Positions 15,837 through 24,605 of a stretch of DNA of 41,187 nt are shown here, one piece after another; position 1 is the first letter of the stretch, and every line of letters starts with the position of its first letter. A program made the position numbers and the translations under genes. The notes under the pieces were generated by a model that was given only the letters and a program-made list of their open reading frames with translations, made no database searches and had not been told where the DNA came from. This stretch comes from Erysipelotrichaceae bacterium (GTDB lineage: Bacteria; Bacillota_I; Bacilli_A; Erysipelotrichales; Erysipelotrichaceae): assembly GCA_030525525.1 (NCBI GenBank), contig JAUNEN010000019.1, positions 1 to 41,187 of the forward strand, read 5' to 3'.

Positions 15837-17113
15837 TACTGTGCGGATGGATTGAGAGACAGCGCACAGAGATTTGAAATCTCTGCAATGCGCTCAGCCG
15901 CAGCTTCACTGTCATAGATTCCGTTTGACATCACGACCAGAATATATGCGGTATCCGGGCCTTTGATAATCGCCGCATCATTTTCAATTCCCGGCAGCTC
16001 GCCGCTTTTGGATGCGGATTCAAACCCTTCGGGAAGTCCGGCCGGAATCTTATATGTAATCCCCTGGTTGTACAGAAGATCATACAGCCGCTGCGATGCA
16101 TTCGCCGAAACATATGTTCCGTTATAAATCTCTTCAAGAACCCTTCCGATCTCGGCGGCACTGGTCAGATTGTCCGCATCCGGGTCAAAGATGGATTCGG
16201 TACCGATTTCACGGCCGGAAAGAGTATATCCGTGACGCTTTGCAAAGTCAGTCACCGACATCAGTCCGCCGTTATAGTCACCATACCCGATATACGTTTC
16301 AATTGCCTCCCAGGCATCATTGTCACTCCAAGAAATCATTGCGCTGAGACAGTATGCAGTATCTGCTGTTTCATACAATTCCCCGTTTTCAACCATTTCC
16401 AGATATCTGCCTGCCGTAAACAGCTTGATGAGACTTGCACTCGACATCTGGGTATCATTGATGACAAAGCTTCGGGATGTGTCGAGATTCTTGAGATAGA
16501 TCGACCATGTGCCTTCGCTTTCATGAATGATCTCGGTGATGGAACGGCTGAGATTTTTCATCAGCGTATCTTCCGGATCTTCGGTCGCTTCAGGTGCCGG
16601 TGTTTCTTCGATCAATGTAATATCAGGACTTTCCTGCGGTGTGAGTGCCGCCGGTTCTTTCTGCGGTTTGTTCTGCAGGGCATAGATGCCGCCGAAAAGC
16701 GCAATCACTGCAAGAATAATGGGAATCAGTAGTTCAGGGTGAAAAGATCTGACCTCTGTTTCTTCCTCTCCTTCGTCAAGCTCAACGATATATCTCGGTG
16801 TGAGATCCTGATCGAGTGTAAATTCATTTGTTTTTGTATTATGAACTGCTTCTTCAGTCAGCTCTTCCATCATGAGCTTCAATGATTTTTCTTCTTCATC
16901 ATCTTTCTCATGATCAGCCGAAACAGCGGAAAACAGATCATCATCAAAGTCTTCCTGTTCATGGAGCTGATTCATCATTGTGAGCATTTTCTGCTGCCGT
17001 GACAAATCTTCACGGTTGGCTGTATTTCTTTTGGTCGAAGGTCTTGCCTTCGCAGACTGCCTGCCGGCTTTTCCGTGAGCCGGTCGTTTTCTTTCAGGTC
17101 CCTGTTGTGCCAT
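15836..17113 (-). CDS. Membrane-anchored class A beta-lactamase-like serine hydrolase
   Basis: A 425-residue protein. Residues 1-120 are a highly charged, probably disordered cytoplasmic region. One transmembrane helix spans about 127-147, and a Pro/Glu/Thr linker leads to an extracellular domain (about 185-425). That domain has the penicillin-recognising motifs in order: S227-L-I-K230 (SxxK), S263-D-N265 (SDN) and K369-S-G371 (KTG-like). The class A deacylating ExxLN omega-loop motif is not visible, so it may act on cell-wall peptides or be a non-lactamase homologue. GGGAGG lies five bases before the ATG. It follows the phosphatase gene by 62 bases on the same strand. Confidence 0.82.
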   Translation of the reverse strand: MAQQGPERKRPAHGKAGRQSAKARPSTKRNTANREDLSRQQKMLTMMNQLHEQEDFDDDLFSAVSADHEKDDEEEKSLKLMMEELTEEAVHNTKTNEFTLDQDLTPRYIVELDEGEEETEVRSFHPELLIPIILAVIALFGGIYALQNKPQKEPAALTPQESPDITLIEETPAPEATEDPEDTLMKNLSRSITEIIHESEGTWSIYLKNLDTSRSFVINDTQMSSASLIKLFTAGRYLEMVENGELYETADTAYCLSAMISWSDNDAWEAIETYIGYGDYNGGLMSVTDFAKRHGYTLSGREIGTESIFDPDADNLTSAAEIGRVLEEIYNGTYVSANASQRLYDLLYNQGITYKIPAGLPEGFESASKSGELPGIENDAAIIKGPDTAYILVVMSNGIYDSEAAAERIAEISNLCALSLNPSAQ

Positions 17114-17175
17114 ACAACCTCCCGGAGCACATCAATTCTAAAGAATCAATGTGTTATTTCGATGAACATGAAGAC

Positions 17176-17937
17176 TTATTCAAGATAAAAATCTTTCAGT
17201 TCTTCTCTTTTTTTCCGATCAATGCCGAATACATCTTCAAAATATGCGTCATAATCAGGATATTTTGAAAGAATCGATTTGATTGAATATTCAGCGGAAG
17301 AGCGGCTGACTCCTTCGAATGCCGTCAGCTTCGCTTTCAGTTCTTCGTTATCGCCAATGAGGGCAGAGACTTTCACAAAGAATTTTTCAATCTGTTCTTT
17401 TCTGTATTCGTTTGTCAGCTCGTAATCATCGAGTGCATCTTTTTCACTGACGCCGAGCATGATCAGAATCAGAAGTGCCGCAATGCCGGTGCGGTCTTTG
17501 CCTGCCGAACAGTGAAACAGAATCGGTGTTTCATGTTTTTTGATCACTTCAAACATTTCTTTGTAAGCCAGGCAGTAAGGAAGGTTTCCGTACATCTGCT
17601 GAATGAAATCATTTGCCTGATCATGTTCTTTGGCAATTTCAGCAATTCCCTTCGGATCAAACTGAACCTGCTTGCCGGAACCGTCCACCATTGCATTGAT
17701 GCGATGGTACTCTGCACCGATTTCGGGATCAGGTACCTGCGAAGCTTCATAATCGCTGCGGAAATCAAATACGTGTCTGATTCCGAGCGACATCACAAAT
17801 CCGAATTCCTCTTCGTTGAGATCAGCCAGCGGGCTGCATCTGAAAAATTGATTGTGTCTGACTTTTCTTCCGTCATCTGAACGATAGCCGCCGAGTTCGC
17901 GGAAGTTCAGACTCTTTCTCATTCCTTCAATCTTCAT
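17176..17937 (-). CDS. Tyrosine-protein phosphatase-like protein
   Basis: A 253-residue cytoplasmic phosphatase of the Y_phosphatase3/LipA-like group. HCSAGKDRTG (142-151) is the CX5R P-loop with catalytic Cys143 and Arg149. The N-terminal NFRELGGYRS, DGRKVRHNQFFRCSPL and VFDFRSDYEA segments are typical of this family. The preferred substrate could be phosphotyrosine or phosphoinositide-like; the sequence does not decide. The ATG at 17937 is chosen because GGGAGA precedes it and the family begins near MRKSLNFREL. An upstream in-frame ATG at 18000 would add 21 atypical residues. A promoter with a palindrome lies upstream. Confidence 0.88.
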   Translation of the reverse strand: MKIEGMRKSLNFRELGGYRSDDGRKVRHNQFFRCSPLADLNEEEFGFVMSLGIRHVFDFRSDYEASQVPDPEIGAEYHRINAMVDGSGKQVQFDPKGIAEIAKEHDQANDFIQQMYGNLPYCLAYKEMFEVIKKHETPILFHCSAGKDRTGIAALLILIMLGVSEKDALDDYELTNEYRKEQIEKFFVKVSALIGDNEELKAKLTAFEGVSRSSAEYSIKSILSKYPDYDAYFEDVFGIDRKKREELKDFYLE

Positions 17938-18059
17938 GTTGTTTTCTCCCGCTCTGTATTGTAACAGGAAGTTCTGAAATTTGAAGATTGTCGCTTTCAT
18001 ATTCAGAAATCATCAGTGTTTCATTTTTGAAAGGTTTAATGCGTTCTACCTTTAATTGA

Positions 18060-18088
18060 AGTTTAATGTATTAAACCTCATGTGTCAA
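18060..18088 (-). promoter_or_regulatory. Promoter with palindromic operator for the phosphatase gene
   Basis: On the minus strand, -35 TTGACA (18083-18088) and -10 TAAACT (18060-18065) are 17 bases apart. The spacer and -10 contain the perfect palindrome GTTTAAT-GT-ATTAAAC (18061-18076). A further GTTTAAT half-site lies at 18034-18040. A repressor site is likely; its protein is unknown. Confidence 0.6.
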
Positions 18089-18162
18089 TCGCAAAATATC
18101 ATGTTTTTCATACCTTCATTGAAACTGACGTCATTCATATTCTGACGGTTTCACTGCACCAT

Positions 18163-18200
18163 AAAAAGCTGATCCCGTATAATCAGGATCAGCGCTTTTT
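18163..18200. terminator. Terminator after the SLH esterase gene
   Basis: AAAAAGC-TGATCC pairs with GGATCA-GCGCTTTTT across 18163-18200, with T runs possible on both strands. It lies downstream of the esterase stop at 18231 (minus strand). Confidence 0.75.
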
Positions 18201-18230
18201 GTGGTGTATTCTCTGTTTCAGAAACAGATC

Positions 18231-20165
18231 TTACTTTGCATATCTGTAAAGGAAGGTGACGCACATTGCACGTGTGCAGCTGTGGCCGACGCCGAATCTG
18301 CCGGTGCCGTCATTGAGGCCCTTTGTAATTCCGTTTTCACTTGCCCAGCTTAATGCATCGAGATAGTATGCGTTTTCCTTTGTATCTGTGAAGTCTGCAG
18401 CTTCTGCCGGTGCCGGTTTACCTGCGTATCTGTACAGGAAGGAGACAATCTGCTCTCTTGTGCACTTGTCTTCCGGTCCGAACTTATCTGTTCCGGCATA
18501 ACCGGTTGTGATGTTGTTTTCAGATGCCCATGCGATTGCATCTGCGAAGTATCTGGACTGATCGACATCAGAGAACGTGCAGGGAGCGCTTGCTGAGGGC
18601 TGACCTGCCAGTCTCCAAAGGAATGTGACCATCTGGCCTCTTGTGACATCTGCATCAGGTGAGAAGGCAGTATCGCTTGTTCCCTTTGTGATCTGGTAAG
18701 GCTTGTGGTTATAAGCCCAGTAGACAGGCTCATAGAAATATCTTTCTTCATCCTGAACATCATCGAACAAGAATTTTTCCTGTGTCTGTTCAGCCATCCA
18801 GTCCCACATGCTGATGCCTGTTTCATCATCTTTTACGTAGTTGTTGAAGAAGTAGATCCAGCTCCAGTGACCCGCATATTCCCACGGTTTGCCGGTATTT
18901 TCATATGTGAAGTTTCCGTCTTCATCCATGAAGTACTGACCTGTGATGTCATGAACGTCTTCGTAGATTGTGCTGTAAACTTCTGTGTTGCCAGCTTCAA
19001 TTGCCTTGTCTCTGAAATAGTATGCGCAGTATTCAATGATCTTTGTTGTGTCATTCTTTGCCTGAATAAACCATAACGGCAGATCTTTGATTGCTTCGTA
19101 GTCTTCCCATGACATTTCAGGTTTTTCGTTGTAATCGCCGTTGACCTGACTTTCATCCGGGCAGATCAGGAATGCGGCAGCGAAGAGATCTCTGTGTCTG
19201 AAAATCATATTGAGTGTCATTCCGCCGCCCATTGAGCAGCCGCCGACAATCACACGGTTTGTATCGATATCGGGATGTTCATCGATGAACTTTGTGATGA
19301 GTTCATATGCAGGTTCAACATATCCCTGTCCCCACATGAAGCCGTTATTCTGCGGGAAGCATTCAGGGGTCAGGATATATGCTCCGTCAAATTTGTTCTG
19401 GAATTCATCGGAAGCGAGTGCAGTCACCTCAGCGCCAAGCAGGATATTATCCGGATCAAGTCCGCCTTCCCCGCCGCCGTGGAACCAGATCACAAGTGCA
19501 TTCTTATGATCGTCTTCTGAAGGTGTGTAGTAAGCATACGGAAGTCTGTAGCCCGGATCTCCTGAAGACTGATATTCATCCTTCTGCCATGCATCAAGGA
19601 TGGGAACGATGACATTGTTTCTGTCTCTGAGGTTGATTCCGGAAGCGATTTCGACTGCAGAAATTTCTGTTCCGGCAGCGGTTGTAATGACAGCACCTTC
19701 ATTCAGGGTTGTCTCCAGAGCATACTGCTCAGCCCAGGGTGTGCCGAAAAGGTTGGCAAACATGCCGCCGAACGGTGAGCCGAATCTGTGTGCGACAAAG
19801 AAGTCAAGTGTTACAAATTTCGAAGCGCCATCGGTCTTATTTCCGTTTTCATCGGATGTATACGCATCAGTCACTCTCATCACACCTTCGGTTCCGTTTT
19901 TGATGTCCTTCACGGAAAGATCGGATGCCTTAACGCCGCCGGCAGCGATTTCTTCTTCAAATTCGATGACTGCCTTTGTCACGGAAGGTCCCCAGTCTTC
20001 CGCTTCAACGGCAACCTTCTTCATGGCGCCTTTCAGAACCGTTTCTTCTGCGGCCTGTTCGTTGTCTTCAGGTGCTGCATCTTCTGCGAATACAGCCGGA
20101 TTAATTGTGCTGACTACGATCAGGGCACTGAATACACCGCTGATCAATCTTCTGGATTTCTTCAT
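18231..20165 (-). CDS. Secreted alpha/beta-hydrolase (esterase) with three SLH domains
   Basis: A 644-residue exported protein. A signal peptide (basic start, hydrophobic helix, likely cut after AVFA near residue 27) is followed by an N-terminal beta-rich domain and an alpha/beta-hydrolase domain. This holds LVIWFHGGGEGG (oxyanion region near 230) and the nucleophile elbow VGGCSMGGGM (Ser about 311), as in feruloyl-esterase or PHB-depolymerase-like enzymes. Three S-layer homology domains close the protein (ITKGTSDTAFSPDADVTRGQ; ITTGYAGTDKFGPEDKCTRE; ITKGLNDGTGRFGVGHSCTR), anchoring it to cell-wall polymer. The ATG at 20165 is preferred over the GTG at 20174, which lies inside the AAAGGTG site. 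Substrate, perhaps plant or mucin esters, is inferred. Confidence 0.85.
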   Translation of the reverse strand: MKKSRRLISGVFSALIVVSTINPAVFAEDAAPEDNEQAAEETVLKGAMKKVAVEAEDWGPSVTKAVIEFEEEIAAGGVKASDLSVKDIKNGTEGVMRVTDAYTSDENGNKTDGASKFVTLDFFVAHRFGSPFGGMFANLFGTPWAEQYALETTLNEGAVITTAAGTEISAVEIASGINLRDRNNVIVPILDAWQKDEYQSSGDPGYRLPYAYYTPSEDDHKNALVIWFHGGGEGGLDPDNILLGAEVTALASDEFQNKFDGAYILTPECFPQNNGFMWGQGYVEPAYELITKFIDEHPDIDTNRVIVGGCSMGGGMTLNMIFRHRDLFAAAFLICPDESQVNGDYNEKPEMSWEDYEAIKDLPLWFIQAKNDTTKIIEYCAYYFRDKAIEAGNTEVYSTIYEDVHDITGQYFMDEDGNFTYENTGKPWEYAGHWSWIYFFNNYVKDDETGISMWDWMAEQTQEKFLFDDVQDEERYFYEPVYWAYNHKPYQITKGTSDTAFSPDADVTRGQMVTFLWRLAGQPSASAPCTFSDVDQSRYFADAIAWASENNITTGYAGTDKFGPEDKCTREQIVSFLYRYAGKPAPAEAADFTDTKENAYYLDALSWASENGITKGLNDGTGRFGVGHSCTRAMCVTFLYRYAK

Positions 20166-20276
20166 GTCGTTCACCTTTCCAAAGAATTCCTTTCTGACAT
20201 TGTCATTATGGTTCGTTATGTATCCGCTTTCTTTCCATTTCAGTTCAATCCATTGTCAAAAAGAATCATCCCCGAA

Positions 20277-20305
20277 AACAAAAGCGTTCTTCTTCAGAAC
20301 GCCTT
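20277..20305 (-). terminator. Terminator after the first AraC gene
   Basis: GCGTTCT (20284-20290) pairs with AGAACGC (20296-20302). A T-rich run follows on the minus strand, just beyond the stop at 20317. Confidence 0.75.
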
Positions 20306-20316
20306 TCATATCACAT

Positions 20317-21135
20317 TCAATTCGCAGGAACCGGTGTGTTTCTGCATTGGGCAGGAGAAATACCGAATCGTTTTTTAAACTCATTGATGAAGGATTTATT
20401 ATTCGGAAAACCGTTTTTAAGATAAATATCAACCATCTTCAGATCGGTTTTGTAGATATCGTTCAGAGCCTCCTTCACTCTCAGGTCCATGATATATGTA
20501 TGCACGGACTGATTCAGAGACATGCGGAAAAGACGGTTCAGGTGACTGGTTGAAATCCCGATTGCTTCGGCAACGCTGTCATTGTTCAGTGTCTCATCGG
20601 TAAAGTGTGCTTTGACATAGGTCAGAGCTTCATACAGCTTTTCGCTGTATTCCGGTTTACTGTCCATCTGATGTTTTTTTAGGATTTTCAGAATCGAAAT
20701 AATATGTTCAAGCTGATTCAGATCGCTTTTCCCGGATTTCTCATCTTTTTCCAGCTTTTCAATCAATTCAATCAGTACTGCGGAGTCTTTTTCCGCAATC
20801 ACCGGTTCATAGTATATGTTTTTCAGATCCGGTATCAGCGGATTCAGCAGATTCAGATCAATCTGAAGTGCATAGCCCCTGTTCAGACTGAGCGGATGAT
20901 CTCCCTGAATTGAATGCATGGATCTCTGATTGATGACAATGACTCCGCCGGGGCCGTTATGATATCTGTTTCCGTCAACCCAGAGTTCGGCACCGCCTTC
21001 CAGACATACGGATATTTCAAGATGATTGTGCCAGTGCTTCAGGACGGCCTGCGTTTTTTCATCGGCATCATGATCAAAGACGATCAGTTTATATAACGGA
21101 GATCTGACATTTTTAATGTATTCATGTTTTCCCAT
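20317..21135 (-). CDS. AraC family transcriptional regulator
   Basis: A 272-residue regulator. The N-terminal cupin-like sensor has HWHNHLEISVCLEGGAELWVDG and IINQRSMHSIQGDHP-type residues (about 35-80). A helical linker leads to the C-terminal double helix-turn-helix (about 170-270): NNDSVAEAIGISTSHLNRLF and MVDIYLKNGFPNNKSFINEF-KKRFGISPAQCR. It would bind DNA and respond to a small ligand, probably a sugar. It lies upstream of and in the same direction as the SLH esterase but is separated by a terminator. The GH1 gene is on its other side. Its regulon could be either neighbour; the sequence does not say. Confidence 0.9.
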   Translation of the reverse strand: MGKHEYIKNVRSPLYKLIVFDHDADEKTQAVLKHWHNHLEISVCLEGGAELWVDGNRYHNGPGGVIVINQRSMHSIQGDHPLSLNRGYALQIDLNLLNPLIPDLKNIYYEPVIAEKDSAVLIELIEKLEKDEKSGKSDLNQLEHIISILKILKKHQMDSKPEYSEKLYEALTYVKAHFTDETLNNDSVAEAIGISTSHLNRLFRMSLNQSVHTYIMDLRVKEALNDIYKTDLKMVDIYLKNGFPNNKSFINEFKKRFGISPAQCRNTPVPAN

Positions 21136-21185
21136 GCATGCCCGCCTTTCTTTATCGTTTCATTTTCAGGACAGAAAAAGATGAT

Positions 21186-21200
21186 CTAACCGCATGTTAG
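21186..21200 (-). promoter_or_regulatory. Inverted repeat over the likely -10 of the first AraC gene
   Basis: CTAAC-CGCAT-GTTAG (21186-21200) overlaps an extended -10, TGCTAACAT on the minus strand (TAACAT at 21194-21199). It could be an autoregulatory site, but the arms are short. Confidence 0.35.
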
Positions 21201-21276
21201 CATATCGAAGCTGACAGGTGAAATCGATGCTTTTCCCTTTTCAATCATTTCATTGTCAATTCCGATCATTTTCAGA

Positions 21277-21306
21277 TAAAAAAAGAGAAGGAATCGCTTC
21301 CTTCTC
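21277..21306 (-). terminator. Terminator after the first GH1 gene
   Basis: GAGAAGGAA (21285-21293) pairs with TTCCTTCTC (21298-21306). A run of seven T bases follows on the minus strand. Confidence 0.88.
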
Positions 21307-21325
21307 CCTGAATATGCGTGAATGA

Positions 21326-22792
<1,467 letters not shown>

Positions 22793-22795
22793 TCA

Positions 22796-22826
22796 GTAAA
22801 AAAAGCACCCTTTGAAAAGGATGCTT
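22796..22826 (-). terminator. Terminator after the 84-residue gene
   Basis: AAGCACCCTTT pairs with AAAGGATGCTT around 22803-22826 (one mismatch). A long T run follows on the minus strand. Confidence 0.85.
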
Positions 22827-22834
22827 ACGTGTAA

Positions 22835-23089
22835 TTAGATTTTTCCGCCTGTGAATGCCTGACCTTCGATCAAAGCACGAACCATCAGAACTGCGCCCCA
22901 AGGCTGACCTTTGATGATCTTCTTAGCATAGGAAGTCGGATCGCCCTCTGTTCCTTCTGCATAAGTTACTTCGAACTGCATTTCCATCGGTGTCTTCATT
23001 TTGACAAATTTGAATTTAGGATTTTCGCTCGCTTCAAGTAACGCCTTGATTTCGTCACGCTTCATCGGAGCACTGATATTAACTAACAT
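22835..23089 (-). CDS. Unrecognised 84-residue protein
   Basis: A small soluble protein without signal peptide, membrane span or Cys motif. It starts MLVNISAPMKRDEIKALLEA and ends WGAVLMVRALIEGQ plus a short Gly/Lys tail. The central MKTPMEMQFEVTYAEG and the Pro-Trp near residue 63 suggest a compact alpha/beta fold. I do not recognise the family. The gene looks real: AGGAG lies eight bases before the ATG, a good promoter (TATAAT at 23121-23126 on the minus strand) lies just upstream, and a strong terminator follows. It sits between two 6-phospho-beta-glucosidase genes, so a link to beta-glucoside use is possible but unproven. Confidence 0.75.
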   Translation of the reverse strand: MLVNISAPMKRDEIKALLEASENPKFKFVKMKTPMEMQFEVTYAEGTEGDPTSYAKKIIKGQPWGAVLMVRALIEGQAFTGGKI

Positions 23090-23120
23090 TATTTACTTCT
23101 CCTTTTCTGTAAAATCATTA

Positions 23121-23147
23121 TAGCATGTAAGCACTTTATTCAAATTG
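23121..23147 (-). promoter_or_regulatory. Promoter of the 84-residue gene
   Basis: On the minus strand a perfect -10 TATAAT (about 23121-23126) is preceded, 15-16 bases upstream, by TTTGAAT, which contains TTTGAA or TTGAAT as the -35. The spacer contains AAGTGCTT, a short inverted repeat. Confidence 0.6.
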
Positions 23148-23179
23148 AATTTCATTAAAATTCAGATCAATTCTGCTTA

Positions 23180-24589
23180 TCAGAGAACCTCACCATTTGA
23201 CTCGCAGACCTTCTTGTACCAGAAGAATGAGTCTTTCTTCAATCTCTTCATATCCTTGAGATCGAACTCATCGCGGTTGACATAAATGAAGCCGTATCTC
23301 TTTGTGATTCCCTGATGTGTGGAGATCAGATCGAATGCTGACCAGGGTGAATAGCCCATCAGATCAACGCCGTCTGTGATTGCTTCACGGCAGGCAATGA
23401 TATGTCTTCTCAGATAGTCGATTCTGTAATCATCATGGATGGAACCGTCTTCTTCAAGCTTGTCGGGAACACCGCATCCGTTCTCTGTGATCAACAGCGG
23501 CAGATGATATCTTTCCCAGAGCTGTCTGAGTGTCGCTCTGAGACCTGTCGGGTCAATTCCCATACCGTAGGATGTATGTTCCTGAAGAGGATTCTTCACA
23601 GCCATGCATAAGCCCGGATAAGTCATGAGACCGGTCATGAAGTCTTTCTTTTCCTGTGCTTCGGCTTTCAGCTTTTCGCCTTCTTCTTCACCGACATATT
23701 TCACAGTGCCTGCACCATAATAGTTGAAGGCAATGAAGTCAGGATTTCCTGATTTGAGAATTTCTGCATCTTCTGCGCTGACTTCGGGAGCGACACCTCT
23801 GTCCTTCCACCAGTTGAACAGAGCTTCCGGATATGTTCCGAATACGGCAGTGTCGAGGAACAGACGGTTGCGCATCTGATCGAAATCCATCGCTGCCAGA
23901 TAATCTTCAGGTGAAGAGGATGCCGGATATATGGCTGTGATGTTCGGTGCCGGTCCGATCTTTGCGTTCGGAGCGATCTTATGGCATTCGATCATCGCTT
24001 TTGCCTGTGCCACCAGCATGTTGTGGTTGGCAAGCCAGACTGCCTTCTCGTCACCATACATATGTCCCTGATACAGAACCATCATGTTCTGTTCATTGAT
24101 TGTCAGGAAGTATTTGACCTTGTTTCCGTATTCTCTGAAGCAGACCCTGCAGTATTCGACAAAGTCATCGATACACTGACGGTCTGTCCATCCGTGATAT
24201 CTGTCCTGAAGAACCTGAGGGAGGTCGAAATGATACAGTGTGACAACCGGTTCAATTCCGTATTTCAGACATTCATCAATGACTTCATGATAATGATCGA
24301 CAGCGACTTGATTGACTTCGCCGGATCCGTTGGGAATAATTCTCGGCCATGCGATTGAGAAACGGAATTCCCTGAATCCCATCTCAGCCATTAAAGCGAT
24401 GTCTTCTCTGAAGCGGTGATAATGATCAACGGCATCTTTGAAATCGGTTGTTCCTTCAGGAACGGGAGCAGTATCTGAAACAGAAAGTGTTTTTCCGTCT
24501 TCAAGATAAGCACCCTCGCACTGATAGGCACTGGATGAAGCTCCCCAAAGGAATCCTTCGGGGAAAGGTTTGAGTGTTTTGTAATCCAT
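23180..24589 (-). CDS. GH1 6-phospho-beta-glucosidase (second copy)
   Basis: A 469-residue GH1 enzyme. GFLWGASSSAYQCEGAY is the N-terminal signature, Glu166 in LTINEQN is the acid/base and Glu369 in LITENGCG the nucleophile. STHQGITKRYGFIYVNRDE carries the phosphate-binding Lys and Tyr of 6-phospho-glycosidases. It differs clearly from the neighbouring GH1 protein throughout, so it is a diverged paralogue and not a recent duplicate. ATG at 24589 is chosen because GAGGAG lies just upstream; the longer frame overlaps the previous gene. It starts 16 bases after the MupG-like gene, so the two form an operon. Confidence 0.9.
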   Translation of the reverse strand: MDYKTLKPFPEGFLWGASSSAYQCEGAYLEDGKTLSVSDTAPVPEGTTDFKDAVDHYHRFREDIALMAEMGFREFRFSIAWPRIIPNGSGEVNQVAVDHYHEVIDECLKYGIEPVVTLYHFDLPQVLQDRYHGWTDRQCIDDFVEYCRVCFREYGNKVKYFLTINEQNMMVLYQGHMYGDEKAVWLANHNMLVAQAKAMIECHKIAPNAKIGPAPNITAIYPASSSPEDYLAAMDFDQMRNRLFLDTAVFGTYPEALFNWWKDRGVAPEVSAEDAEILKSGNPDFIAFNYYGAGTVKYVGEEEGEKLKAEAQEKKDFMTGLMTYPGLCMAVKNPLQEHTSYGMGIDPTGLRATLRQLWERYHLPLLITENGCGVPDKLEEDGSIHDDYRIDYLRRHIIACREAITDGVDLMGYSPWSAFDLISTHQGITKRYGFIYVNRDEFDLKDMKRLKKDSFFWYKKVCESNGEVL

Positions 24590-24605
24590 AATTCTCCTCT
24601 GCTTT

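Noticed and set aside
17114-17175. A hairpin between the phosphatase and serine hydrolase genes acting as a terminator
   Set aside because: The CACATTGATTC/GAATTGATGTG arms have several mismatches and no T tract follows.
19600-20553. A 317-codon plus-strand frame opposite the SLH esterase and AraC gene
   Set aside because: Low-complexity Ser/Ala composition opposite two well-supported genes and spanning their intergenic terminator.
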